Assembly (NCBI RefSeq): GCF_029541745.1
Contig: NZ_CP089746.1
Span: 1,178,001 to 1,242,000 of the forward strand
Source: Streptomyces sp. LX-29
GTDB taxonomy: Bacteria > Actinomycetota > Actinomycetes > Streptomycetales > Streptomycetaceae
Direction: 5' to 3'
DNA length: 64,000 bases
Positions within the stretch are counted from its first letter, which is position 1, and the number at the start of each line of letters is the position of its first letter. The notes under the pieces were generated by a model. It worked only from the letters and a program-made list of their open reading frames with translations, had not been told where the DNA came from and did not search any database. Shown here piece after piece: positions 1 to 9,668 of this stretch. The translations under genes and the position numbers were made by a program.

Positions 1-1
1 C

Positions 2-1278
<1,277 letters not shown>

Positions 1279-1279
<1 letters not shown>

Positions 1280-1725
1280 TGGGTGCGCTGGAGCGACCGT
1301 CAGCCGACGACGGGGTGGAGCGGGTCGCGCTCACCGACGCCGCCGCGCGGCTGCTGCGACGGCTGAGCGACGCGCACGGCCCGCTGATGTTCCACCAGTC
1401 GGGCGGCTGCTGCGACGGCTCCTCGCCCATGTGCTACCCGCGCGGCGAGTTCCGCACCGGCGGCTCCGACGTGCTGCTCGGGTCGCTGACGGTGCGGGGC
1501 GTGCCGGAGCCGATCGGCTTCTGGATGGCCGCCGACCAGTTCGCGCGGTGGCGGCACACCCATCTGACGGTCGACGTGGTGCCGGGCCGGGGCAGCGGGT
1601 TCTCGCTGGAGGCGCCGGAAGGGGTGCGCTTCCTGATCCGCTCCCGGCTGCTGGCGGACGCCGACCCGGGCGCGGGCGGTACCGGCCCCGCGGACCGGAC
1701 TCCCCGGCCCGGCCCGGCGGGCTAG
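1279..1725 (+). CDS. DUF779 family protein, partner of the aldehyde dehydrogenase
   Basis: This 148-residue protein starts at the ATG overlapping the dehydrogenase stop, so the two are translationally coupled. A cysteine-rich motif near residues 40-55 (FHQSGGCCDGSSPMC) is the family hallmark and suggests metal binding or redox chemistry. DUF779 proteins are typically encoded next to aldehyde dehydrogenases, but their exact role is not established. The C-terminal 25 residues are Pro/Gly-rich and probably disordered. The stop overlaps that of the convergent cyclic-di-GMP gene (CTAG at 1722-1725), leaving no room for a terminator between them. Confidence 0.85.
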
Positions 1726-3947
1726 CTCGCGTCCGCCAGCACCAGGGTGTGCAGCCGCTCGGGCGGCCCGGGGCGGGCGTAGTACCAGCCCTGGGCCGTG
1801 TCGCAGCCCAGCAGCCGCAGATGCTCGGCCTGCACCCCGGTCTCCACACCCTCGACCGTGACGGCGAGGTCGAGGGTGTGGGCCAGGGAGACGATGCCCT
1901 CGACGATCTTCACATCGACCGGGTCGGCGGGCGCGTGCTGCATGCCGCGCGTGAAGGAACGATCCAGCTTGAGGGTGCTGACGGGCAGCCGGCGCAGGTA
2001 GGACAGGTTGGAGTAGCCGGTGCCGAAGTCGTCCAGGGCGATGTCCACGCCCAGGTCGGCGAGCTCGCGCAGCGGCCGCAGCGCGTCCTCGTCCGCTCCG
2101 ATCAGGTCGTTCTCGGTGACCTCCAGGCACAGCGCCGCGGGGCAGAGCCCGGCGTCCTCCAGCACGGCCACCGTGTCGGCCACCAGGGTGGGGTGGCGCA
2201 GCTGGCACGGCGACAGATTGACATTGACCCGCAGCTGCCCGCCGTCCGCGCCACAGCCGGCGTCGCTCCACGCACGGGCCTGCCGGGCGGCCTCCTCCAG
2301 CACCCAGTGGCCGAGCGGGACGATCAGGCCGGTGGACTCGGCGAGCGGGATGAACTGGTCGGGGCCGAGGACCCCGTGCACCGGGTGCAGCCAGCGCACC
2401 AGCGCCTCCGCGCCGCGCACGGTGCCGTCGGAGAGCCGGACCAGCGGCTGGTACTCGATGAAGAACTCGTGGTTCTCCAGGGCGGAGGGCAGCCGGTTGG
2501 TGAGGCTGTGTCGGGCGATGACGCGCGCGTTGGAGTCCGGGTCGGCGAGCTCGAAGCGGTTGCCGCCGGCGGCCTTGGCCCGGTACATCGTGATGTCCGC
2601 GCTGCGCATCACCTCGGCCCGGCCGATCTCCCCCGCACGGCCGTCGACCACGCCGATGCTGGCCCGTACCAGCAGTTCGCGCTCGTCGAGGGTGAACGGC
2701 TCGGCGAGCATGGCCAGCATCCGGCGGGCCAGCGCGATGGCGTCGGCCTGCGCGGTGGGGCCGGCGGCGAGCGCCACGAACTCGTCGCCGCCCGCGCGGG
2801 CGATCAGTTCGCTGGGCGAGGTCACACACGCCTGGAGGCGCTCGGCGACGGCTTGCAACAGCCGGTCGCCCACCGCGTGGCCGAGGCTGTCGTTGACCGC
2901 CTTGAAGCCGTCCATGTCCAGGTAGCAGACGCCGAAGCGCTCGGACTCGGCGTCGGCGGCCAGCGCCCGGTCGAGGTGCTCGAAGAACAGCGTGCGGTTG
3001 GGCAGCCCGGTGAGCGCGTCATGGGTGGCCTCGTAGTGCAGCCGCTGCTCCAGCAGCCGCTGCTCGGTGATGTCCTCCATCAGGGCGAGCTGGTACTGCG
3101 GCTTACCGCTGGAGTCGCGCAGCAGCGAGACCGAGAGGTTGGTCCAGATCACGCTGCCGTCGGGGTGGGGGTGCGGCTTGACGATGCGGAAGTGGTCGCG
3201 CTCGCCGCTGACGAGCTCCCAGTAGAGGTCCATGACGCCGGGCGCGTCCTCGGGGTGCACCCAGTCCAGGACGTTGCGGCTGCGCTGGAAGTACTCCCGG
3301 CCGCCGAACATCCGGGCCACGGCGTCGTTGACCACCAGCACCCGGCCGTCGAGGTCGGCGATGCCCACACCGATGGCCGCGCCCTCGAAGACCGCCTGGA
3401 ACTTGGCCTCACTGGCGTGCAGCGCCTGCTCCGCCTCGGTCCGCGCGGCCCGCGCCAGCTCCTCCTGCTCGTGCCGGGTCCGGTCGCGCAGCTCGCGGAC
3501 GAAGCCGGCGGCCAGCGCGTGCTGCAGCCGGGTGCACCGGGCCCGGCTCTCCTCCGAGCCCTGGGGCCGGTCCGGCGGGCAGTACAGCACCAGATACGCG
3601 TCGACGACGCCCAGGATCAGCGGCAGCGCGTCCGGCTCGGTGCAGTGCGCCTGCACCAACGCCGCGCCCACCTCGTGGGCCGGCCGCGGGTCGAACGGCT
3701 GTGAGCGCAGGGCCTCGCTCAGCCTGCGGGCCAGCGGCTCCAGGGTGCGCTCGAACTCGTGGAGCGGCAACGAGGTGGCGGTGGCGGGGTAGATGGCGCG
3801 GCTCCAGATCGCCGCGAACCGCTGGAGTCGTCCGTCGTCCGGATCGTCTCTGTCGTCCACCTCAATCGCCCCCACGCGTCTCGTAGTTCCCTCGCCTCTC
3901 GTAGTCGTGCCCCTGACGCCCCTAGTTCCCGAATGTGCCGACGTCAT
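1722..3947 (-). CDS. PAS-GGDEF-EAL cyclic-di-GMP diguanylate cyclase/phosphodiesterase
   Basis: This 741-residue cytoplasmic protein synthesises and/or degrades cyclic-di-GMP, the brake on Streptomyces development. Residues about 40-170 are a helical N-terminal region, PAS is about 180-295, GGDEF about 305-465 and EAL about 478-735. The cyclase signature GGDEF is intact at 386-390. The EAL domain keeps EALVR (514-518), NVNLSP, the EVTEN glutamate, DDFGTGYS (639-646) and the KLD lysine (660), so both activities look possible. No membrane segments are seen, so the architecture resembles RmdA/CdgF-type enzymes. The chosen ATG overlaps the stop of a small upstream ORF (ATGA at 3944-3947). Later in-frame starts are possible because the first 30 residues are low complexity. 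Confidence 0.93.
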   Translation of the reverse strand: MTSAHSGTRGVRGTTTRGEGTTRRVGAIEVDDRDDPDDGRLQRFAAIWSRAIYPATATSLPLHEFERTLEPLARRLSEALRSQPFDPRPAHEVGAALVQAHCTEPDALPLILGVVDAYLVLYCPPDRPQGSEESRARCTRLQHALAAGFVRELRDRTRHEQEELARAARTEAEQALHASEAKFQAVFEGAAIGVGIADLDGRVLVVNDAVARMFGGREYFQRSRNVLDWVHPEDAPGVMDLYWELVSGERDHFRIVKPHPHPDGSVIWTNLSVSLLRDSSGKPQYQLALMEDITEQRLLEQRLHYEATHDALTGLPNRTLFFEHLDRALAADAESERFGVCYLDMDGFKAVNDSLGHAVGDRLLQAVAERLQACVTSPSELIARAGGDEFVALAAGPTAQADAIALARRMLAMLAEPFTLDERELLVRASIGVVDGRAGEIGRAEVMRSADITMYRAKAAGGNRFELADPDSNARVIARHSLTNRLPSALENHEFFIEYQPLVRLSDGTVRGAEALVRWLHPVHGVLGPDQFIPLAESTGLIVPLGHWVLEEAARQARAWSDAGCGADGGQLRVNVNLSPCQLRHPTLVADTVAVLEDAGLCPAALCLEVTENDLIGADEDALRPLRELADLGVDIALDDFGTGYSNLSYLRRLPVSTLKLDRSFTRGMQHAPADPVDVKIVEGIVSLAHTLDLAVTVEGVETGVQAEHLRLLGCDTAQGWYYARPGPPERLHTLVLADAS

Positions 3948-4108
3948 ATCCCACGCCCCGCGATCAGCCGGGGCGAACCCGCCCGCCGGTACACGTCCCG
4001 CACTTCGTCGCTCACTTCCGCCGGCCGCGGACCGTCCGCGCCATCGAGGAAGTGGAGCACGACCACGACCGGCGGGGCAACCGGACGATCCCGATCCAGA
4101 GGTTCCAT
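3944..4108 (-). CDS. Small ORF (54 aa) translationally coupled to the GGDEF-EAL gene
   Basis: I do not recognise this short protein. The frame runs from an ATG at 4108 to a TGA that shares bases with the ATG of the cyclic-di-GMP gene (ATGA). Codon third positions are almost all G or C, as in real genes here. The product begins MEPLDRDRP, has a hydrophobic stretch VVVVLHFL at about residues 14-21, then a charged helix-like part with EVSDEVRDVYRR. A GGAG lies about 11 bases before the start, which is longer than ideal. The 206 bases upstream (4109-4314) are unusually AT-rich and probably hold the promoter. It could simply be a leader for coupling, or a small partner of the enzyme. Confidence 0.45.
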   Translation of the reverse strand: MEPLDRDRPVAPPVVVVLHFLDGADGPRPAEVSDEVRDVYRRAGSPRLIAGRGI

Positions 4109-4314
4109 CAGTTCAGTGTCTCCAGCTCATCGGGGTGTTCTCGGGTCGGCGGCGGTACGCCGGTGATGAGCTGAGATTACTGATCGTCCGTTGGAATGGA
4201 AGAAGCAAACGGAAATCAACGGCCCGCATTCGGCCAGGGGTTACGAACAGACAACCGGTGATGACACGTCGTATCCCTTATCGCGGACCGGGGCGGCACG
4301 GCCCGTCGGTCGGG

Positions 4315-6069
4315 TCAGCGGATCCCGACCGAGGCCAGCGCCCGCTTCTGTGCCGCCGACGGCCGCGCCGGGAAATACAGATAACACACTCCGCCGGTCC
4401 CGGAGACGACCTTCCCCGAGGCGTTATAGCGCTTGGTGCGCAGCCAGATGTTCTCGAACTGACGGCGCTTGTAGACCCTCCGCACCGTGTCATTGCTGGC
4501 GCTCGCCGGATCATTGGCGATCACGTCACCGTGAGCTGTGAAACCGATTACGGTCAGCAAATGCCCGGCCGTGCCGTAACCCGCTCCGTCCAGTTCGGTC
4601 TTGAGGAAGGACTGGGACGTGATGAGCGGAATACCGACGCCGATGAGTCGCTCCGCGTCATTGAGCGAGCCGAGTCGGGTGACCACGCCCTGCAGATCGC
4701 GGTAGGTGGACGCGTAGGCGGCGTTGAACGGCCAGTTGCCGCAGCCCTCGTACTGATAGTCATAGGTGTATCGGGCGGCGTGGCACACCTGGGGATCGTC
4801 GTACGCGGGGTCGACCCAGGCCAGTTCCCGGGGTGTGGGCTTGCGCCCCCAGTACTCCACGATCATCTGCGAGGAGGTGGGGCTGCACCAGGCCTCGCCG
4901 CCGTTGTCGTACTCGGGGTACCGCCCGATGTGGACGTTCTGCGAGTAGCGCGGCACCACCAGCTCGCGCGCCGTCCCCTGGCCCGGCGTGGAGGCGGGCA
5001 CCTCGAAGCGGTCCGGCACGTCGGAGGCCATCGCCCCGAGCCGCCACACGATCGGGGAGCGGTCGGTGTCCGGCGCCCGGTAGAGCGTGAGCCGCAGTTG
5101 GTACGAGACGAGCCGGAGCCCGCTCCCGGGGTCGTCGATCGCGAGCGTGTCGGTCGAGACGCCGCTGCGGCCGTCGCCCTGCCCGTCGACGGAGGTGCGC
5201 CGGATGGAGTCGGGGCCGTCGTGCGAGGCCCAGCGGCCCATCACGTACCAGGGCGTGACCTCGCCGTCCTGGTAGGCCGCCCGCATCTCGACCGCGAGCC
5301 AGGTGCCCGCGGGGGTGCGCGCGTTCCAGGACACGACGGCCTCGGTCGCGGGCGTGCCCAGGGAGTGCACCGGGGAGGTCCAGGTGGCGTACTCCCAGCG
5401 GGCCGTGGTGCCGGTGTGCGGATCGGTGTGGTCGATGACGCCGACCGGGCGGGCGATGGCCACGCCGGCGCGCGGGCCGGCCGAGACGCGGACGCCCTCC
5501 CAGGTGCCGCGGTGCCAGTCGGGCAGGCTGGTCCAGCCGTGGTACTCCACCTGGGGGACGACCTCCGGGTTGCCGGGGCGACCCGGCCGGTCACCCGGCA
5601 CGCCGAGGGTGCCGGCGGCGGGCCGGGACACGGAAGGGGGGACCGCCGCGGCGGTGGAGGCCGAGCCCGCGGCCAACCCCGCCGCCGTGCCGAGGGCGGC
5701 GGCCAGCACGACGCGCCGCGGGGTGACGGCGGACGTGGACGTGGCCGCGGCGGGTGGCGTGGCGGACGTGGACGTGGCGGCGGATGCGGCGGGGGGCGTG
5801 GCGGCGAAGATGAACGTGGCCGCGGACGTGGCACCAGGCGGGGTGGTCGCGGCGGCACCGGACGGGGTGGCGGGGGCGGGAACCAACCCTTCCGCGGAGT
5901 CGGATACCGCGGCGGCTTCCGGCCCGCGCGGGGCGTCGGCCTCGGCGACCGCGCCGCTCGCGGGGCCGGGCACGGTGGCGTGTCCGGGCGACGCCCCGGG
6001 CCTCGTGCCCGGTCCCGTCCCGGGCCCGTTCCCCGGTCCGGTCTCTGCTCCGGTACCGCATCCGGTCAT
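4315..6069 (-). CDS. Secreted C39-like family peptidase with Tat-type signal
   Basis: The product is 584 residues. The C-terminal half (about 380-584) is a papain-like C39-type peptidase domain. The cysteine lies in GGEAWCSPTSSQM, the histidine in YGTAGHLLTVIGF, and the following DVIANDPAS supplies the Asp/Asn. The middle (about 165-370) is an all-beta region seen in Streptomyces exported peptidases. Export is suggested by TPRRVVLAAALGTAAGLAAG near residues 115-135, a twin-arginine signal with a hydrophobic core and AAA cleavage region. That signal sits behind about 110 residues of Ala/Thr/Pro/Gly low complexity, so the true start may be further in. The ATG used follows a GGGGGAC site. The substrate is unknown. 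Confidence 0.82.
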   Translation of the reverse strand: MTGCGTGAETGPGNGPGTGPGTRPGASPGHATVPGPASGAVAEADAPRGPEAAAVSDSAEGLVPAPATPSGAAATTPPGATSAATFIFAATPPAASAATSTSATPPAAATSTSAVTPRRVVLAAALGTAAGLAAGSASTAAAVPPSVSRPAAGTLGVPGDRPGRPGNPEVVPQVEYHGWTSLPDWHRGTWEGVRVSAGPRAGVAIARPVGVIDHTDPHTGTTARWEYATWTSPVHSLGTPATEAVVSWNARTPAGTWLAVEMRAAYQDGEVTPWYVMGRWASHDGPDSIRRTSVDGQGDGRSGVSTDTLAIDDPGSGLRLVSYQLRLTLYRAPDTDRSPIVWRLGAMASDVPDRFEVPASTPGQGTARELVVPRYSQNVHIGRYPEYDNGGEAWCSPTSSQMIVEYWGRKPTPRELAWVDPAYDDPQVCHAARYTYDYQYEGCGNWPFNAAYASTYRDLQGVVTRLGSLNDAERLIGVGIPLITSQSFLKTELDGAGYGTAGHLLTVIGFTAHGDVIANDPASASNDTVRRVYKRRQFENIWLRTKRYNASGKVVSGTGGVCYLYFPARPSAAQKRALASVGIR

Positions 6070-6228
6070 GGAGGTCCCCCAGTCGTCGTCCAGTGGGGCA
6101 GGGTGCGCGACAGTCGCACAACTATGGCCGCTGCGAGCGCCCTCCGGCCAGTGATTCCCCCGGCGCACCCGTATCAATATTGGATTAGACCATTGGCGTT
6201 TCCGTGGTACTCCCCTAGGGTGGGCCCG

Positions 6229-6957
6229 ATGGACACGCTCAGCGCACTGGCGCGCCGGATCCGGGCCCTGCCACCCTCGTGCGGGCCGGTCCGACTGGTG
6301 GCCGTCGACGGACACGCCGGCTCCGGCAAGACCACCTTCGCCACCCGACTGGCCGCCGCGCTCGGCGGCGCGCCGGTGCTGCACACGGATGACTTCGCCA
6401 CCCACGAGGAGCTCTTCGCGTGGGCGGGGCGACTGCGCGGGCAGGTCCTGGAGCCGCTCGCGCGGGGCGGCACCGCGCGGTACGCCGCGTACGACTGGGT
6501 GGCACGACGCTTCGCGGACGAGGTGCGCGAGCTGCGCCCGGCCCCGGTGATCCTGATCGAGGGCGTGGGCAGCGGCCGCCGGGCACTGCGCCCGTACCTC
6601 GCCCTCCTGCTCTGGATGGAGCTGCCCGCCGACGCCTCCTGGGCGCGCGGCGAACTGCGCGACGGCCCCGGCCTGTCCGACTTCTGGGAGGGCTGGCGGC
6701 GCGCCGAGTGGGCGCACTTCGCGGACGACCCCTCGCTGCCCTACGCCGACGCACGCGTACGGCAGGTGCGACGCACACCAGAGCCGGCGGAGGCCCCGGA
6801 GCCACCCGCGGAGCCCGTGGAACCCGTGGAACCTTCGGGAGCCGAGGGTTCCACGGGATCGGAGGGAACTGAGGGACCCGAGAGCCCTGAGGGGCCAATG
6901 GAGCAGGCGCGTCAGGAGGCGTATGAGGTACTGGAGGGGCGCGCGGTCGACCGCTGA
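6229..6957 (+). CDS. P-loop nucleoside/uridine kinase-like ATP-binding protein
   Basis: This 242-residue protein has a Walker A motif GHAGSGKTTF at about residues 29-38, then HTDDF (a substrate-binding/lid-type motif) and VILIEGVGSGRR, which plays the Walker B role in uridine-kinase-like proteins. It probably phosphorylates a small metabolite such as a nucleoside, but the substrate cannot be read from sequence. The last 60 residues are Glu/Pro-rich (EAPEPPAEPVEPVEP) and likely disordered. Their DNA contains an 11-base-pair inverted repeat (6823-6833 with 6847-6857). It stands alone, divergent from the C39 peptidase gene across a 159-base AT-rich gap that should hold both promoters. Confidence 0.8.
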   Translation: MDTLSALARRIRALPPSCGPVRLVAVDGHAGSGKTTFATRLAAALGGAPVLHTDDFATHEELFAWAGRLRGQVLEPLARGGTARYAAYDWVARRFADEVRELRPAPVILIEGVGSGRRALRPYLALLLWMELPADASWARGELRDGPGLSDFWEGWRRAEWAHFADDPSLPYADARVRQVRRTPEPAEAPEPPAEPVEPVEPSGAEGSTGSEGTEGPESPEGPMEQARQEAYEVLEGRAVDR

Positions 6958-7068
6958 GCGCCGGGTTCGCCCAAGCCGCCACCCAGGGGCGGACCTCACT
7001 AAGCGTGACGACCTGGACGGCGTGGCGCAGACTCCCCGTCCGACGCGCGGCGTGTGCCCCAACTCGGC

Positions 7069-7098
7069 TTGACCTGGGGGCCATACAGGTCTTACGTT
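7069..7098 (+). promoter_or_regulatory. Housekeeping-type promoter (TTGACC-18-TACGTT)
   Basis: The hexamers TTGACC (7069-7074) and TACGTT (7093-7098) are 18 bases apart, a good match to the vegetative (HrdB-type) consensus. The predicted transcription start falls at about 7103-7106, on or next to an ATG. No ribosome binding site fits between. Confidence 0.6.
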
Positions 7099-7102
7099 CT
7101 CA

Positions 7103-7159
7103 ATGTGCGACTCGTACGGGTCGCCCGACAACGCGAAGCCCCCGGTTGTTCCCCCGTGA
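7103..7159 (+). CDS. Putative leaderless 18-aa micro-ORF
   Basis: ATG at 7103 opens an 18-codon frame, MCDSYGSPDNAKPPVVPP, ending in TGA at 7157-7159. It lies four bases after a -10 box, so it could be read from a leaderless transcript. The stop is inside the loop/stem of a strong terminator hairpin. Third positions are mainly G/C. I do not recognise the peptide. The alternative is that this is a roughly 70-nt small RNA and the frame is accidental. Confidence 0.35.
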   Translation: MCDSYGSPDNAKPPVVPP

Positions 7160-7175
7160 CCGGGGGCTTCGTTCT
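7134..7175 (+). terminator. Strong intrinsic-type terminator hairpin
   Basis: CGAAGCCCCCGGT (7134-7146) pairs perfectly with ACCGGGGGCTTCG (7159-7171), 13 base pairs around a 12-base loop, followed by TTCT. It closes the short transcript that starts near 7103. Confidence 0.75.
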
Positions 7176-7527
7176 GCCCGCGATGAGCGATTCGAGCGCT
7201 TTGCGCCGCTCCTTCCTCACCCTCGGTCACCATCCCCTCGTGCCCCCGCCTCCCGTCGGCCCCCTGCCTTCCCCAGGGGGAGCGCGCCCCGGCGGCTCAC
7301 ACCCCTCCCGCACACCCCTCAACTCCCCTACGAACAGCAGTACGCCACCCTCGGCCCATGCCGCCTGCGCAGGTACGATGCGAATCGGTGCGGTCCGCCA
7401 CGGGAAGCGGCGACGGCACCGGAACACTGGCCAATCCCCGGCCACGACACAGCGATTGGGCAGGGAAGGCGGCTGCCAGGCATCCGCCCGGCGGCACACC
7501 ACGGGGGCACGGTTTGTGGGGGACGTG
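7176..7527 (+). other. Gap between the micro-ORF cassette and the AAA ATPase gene
   Basis: No convincing gene is seen. Near 7374-7379 there is a TACGAT that could be a -10 box for the ATPase gene, but no clear -35 stands 17-18 bases before it. The first 200 bases are C-rich with poor codon structure in all frames. Confidence 0.5.
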
Positions 7528-9516
7528 ATGGACTTCGGCGCGCAGGGCTCACCGGCCCCGGCAGACCTCGCCTGGCTGCGTGGCGTCGACGCCTACACGA
7601 TGGGCGCCTACGCACAGGCCGAGGACGAGTTCCGGACCGCGGTGCGGCACGACCCCGGCATGGCCGACGCCTGGCTCGGACTGCACGCGCTGCGGGCCGA
7701 CACCGCGACCGCGCTGCTGCGCATGTACCGCCACCGCGACCGGTTCGGACAGCAGCGCAGCCGCCATGGCCGCACCCTCAACTCCTGGTACTGGCTGGGC
7801 TGGTGGGTACAGCCGGTGCTGGAGAGCGGCCGCGACCTGCTGCTCGCCCACGCCTCGCACTGGCTCGACGGGCGGCACGTCCCGGAGCTTGACCGGGCGC
7901 TGGCCGGCTGCCCACCGGTGGAGGCGGACCCGCAGGCGCGCTTCCTGCACGCCTGCCGGGCGTACCTGGTCAAGGACTGGGAGCAGCTGGTGCGGCACAC
8001 CGAGCCGCTGATCGACGACCCGCTGCTGGGCATCGAGGCGGGGCTGTTCGGCGGCATGGCCCGGGTGCGGCTGGAGATGTACAGCCAGGCCGAGCCGCTG
8101 CTGTCCGCGGCGCTGATGCGGTGCCGCAGCGAGCAGCCGCAGCGCAAGGAGCTGCGCTACTGGCTGGCGCGCGCCCACGAGGGCACCGGACGCACCGCCG
8201 CGGCGCTGCCGCTGTACCGCGCGGTGCACCGTATCGACGCGACCTTCATGGACACCGCCGCGCGGCTGGCCGCGATCGCGGAGGGGGACGGCCTGGACGA
8301 GCCCGCCGACCTCGCCGCGGTGTCCTCCTTCGCCGGGGACGGCGCGAGCGCGCCCCCGGAGCCGGAGTCCGCCCCCGGTGCCACGGATCCGGGCGACGGC
8401 CGCGACCAGCGGGCCGGCTCCGGCACGGCCGGACTCAACGGCGCCACCGGCGGGGGCGGTACCGGCGGCGTCGGCGGTGTCGGCGCCGGGAACGGCGCTG
8501 GTCTGGCCGGCGGTCCGGCCGGCGGCGTCGGCGGCACCGGCGCGGGGCCCGAGGAGCCACCCCGCCTCGGAACCGGCGCCATGGACGCCGACGGCCCCCG
8601 GGAGAGGTCCCGCACCCCTGCCGAGCCACGGCCGCCCGACCCGGAGCTGCTGGAGAGCGCGCTGGCCGAGTTGGAGCGGATGGTGGGGCTGGAGCCCGTC
8701 AAACGGCAGGTGCGGGCGCTCTCCGCGCAGCTGCGCATGGCCCGGCTGCGGGCCGGCCAGGGCCTCCCGGTCCAGCCGCCCAAGCGGCACTTCGTCTTCT
8801 CCGGTCCCTCCGGCACCGGCAAGACCACGGTCGCCCGCATCCTGGGCCGGGTCTTCTACGCGCTCGGGCTGCTCGGCGGCGACCACCTGGTGGAGGCCGG
8901 CCGAGCCGACCTGGTCGGCGAGTACCTCGGCCAGACCGCGGTCAAGGCCAACGAGCTGATCGACTCCGCCCTGGGCGGGGTGCTCTTCGTCGACGAGGCG
9001 TACAGCCTCTCCAACACCGGCTACAGCAAGGGGGACGCCTACGGGGACGAGGCGCTCCAGGTCCTCCTCAAGCGCGCCGAGGACAGCCGCGACCGCCTGG
9101 TCGTCATCCTGGCCGGCTACCCCGAGGGCATGGACCGGCTGCTCGCCGCCAACCCCGGGCTCGGCTCCCGCTTCACCACCCGCGTCGACTTCCCCAGCTA
9201 CCGCCCGCTCGAACTGACCCGGATAGGGGAGGTCCTGGCCGCCGAGAACGGCGACCGCTGGGACGAGGAGGCGGTCGAGGAGCTGCGCAGCGTCAACGGG
9301 CACGTCGTCGCCCAGGGCTGGATCGACGAGCTCGGCAACGGTCGGTTCCTCCGCACTCTCTACGAGAAGAGCTGCGCCTACCGCGATCTGCGCCTGGCGG
9401 GTTGGAGCGGCGTTCCCACCCGTGACGACCTCGCGACCCTCCGCCTCCCCGACCTCATGCAGGCTTACGGCGAGGTCCTCTCCGGCCGCGGCCCCCTGGA
9501 CCCGCCCATCGCCTAG
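7528..9516 (+). CDS. EccA/CbbX-type AAA ATPase with N-terminal TPR domain
   Basis: This 662-residue protein starts at an ATG behind GGGGGAC. Residues 1-270 are helical TPR-like repeats (for example ADAWLGLHALRAD). A Gly/Ala-rich linker spans about 300-350, and an AAA domain runs from about 370 to the end. Walker A GPSGTGKTT is at about 426, Walker B GVLFVDEAYSL at about 484, and sensor and arginine-finger regions (LVVILAGYP, NPGLGSRF) follow. The architecture is that of EccA, the cytosolic ATPase of type VII (ESX) secretion. No other type VII genes (EccB-E, WXG100) are in the window, so its partner is unknown. The Gly-rich linker is unusually long and repetitive. Confidence 0.88.
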   Translation: MDFGAQGSPAPADLAWLRGVDAYTMGAYAQAEDEFRTAVRHDPGMADAWLGLHALRADTATALLRMYRHRDRFGQQRSRHGRTLNSWYWLGWWVQPVLESGRDLLLAHASHWLDGRHVPELDRALAGCPPVEADPQARFLHACRAYLVKDWEQLVRHTEPLIDDPLLGIEAGLFGGMARVRLEMYSQAEPLLSAALMRCRSEQPQRKELRYWLARAHEGTGRTAAALPLYRAVHRIDATFMDTAARLAAIAEGDGLDEPADLAAVSSFAGDGASAPPEPESAPGATDPGDGRDQRAGSGTAGLNGATGGGGTGGVGGVGAGNGAGLAGGPAGGVGGTGAGPEEPPRLGTGAMDADGPRERSRTPAEPRPPDPELLESALAELERMVGLEPVKRQVRALSAQLRMARLRAGQGLPVQPPKRHFVFSGPSGTGKTTVARILGRVFYALGLLGGDHLVEAGRADLVGEYLGQTAVKANELIDSALGGVLFVDEAYSLSNTGYSKGDAYGDEALQVLLKRAEDSRDRLVVILAGYPEGMDRLLAANPGLGSRFTTRVDFPSYRPLELTRIGEVLAAENGDRWDEEAVEELRSVNGHVVAQGWIDELGNGRFLRTLYEKSCAYRDLRLAGWSGVPTRDDLATLRLPDLMQAYGEVLSGRGPLDPPIA

Positions 9517-9597
9517 GGCCCGCGGCAGGACGACGGCGGCGGATCGCCACCGGTGATCCGTAGTACTCGGCCACGAGCCGGCCGTCGGACACACGGC

Positions 9598-9630
9598 GGC
9601 CCGCCCGGCCGGGAAGCGACCGGGCGGGCC
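9598..9630. terminator. Convergent bidirectional hairpin
   Basis: GGCCCGCCCGG (9598-9608) pairs with CCGGGCGGGCC (9620-9630), an 11-bp perfect stem with an 11-base loop. It lies between the ends of the AAA ATPase gene and the opposing CBS-domain gene. Confidence 0.65.
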
Positions 9631-9668
9631 GGTTGAGGACCGGTGCATCGGGCGGACCGGGCCGTCGA

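Noticed and set aside
3793..6957. Roughly 1050-codon plus-strand frame covering the C39 peptidase region
   Set aside because: Only its last 243 codons (the P-loop kinase, 6229-6957) look like protein; the rest is the antisense of the peptidase gene.
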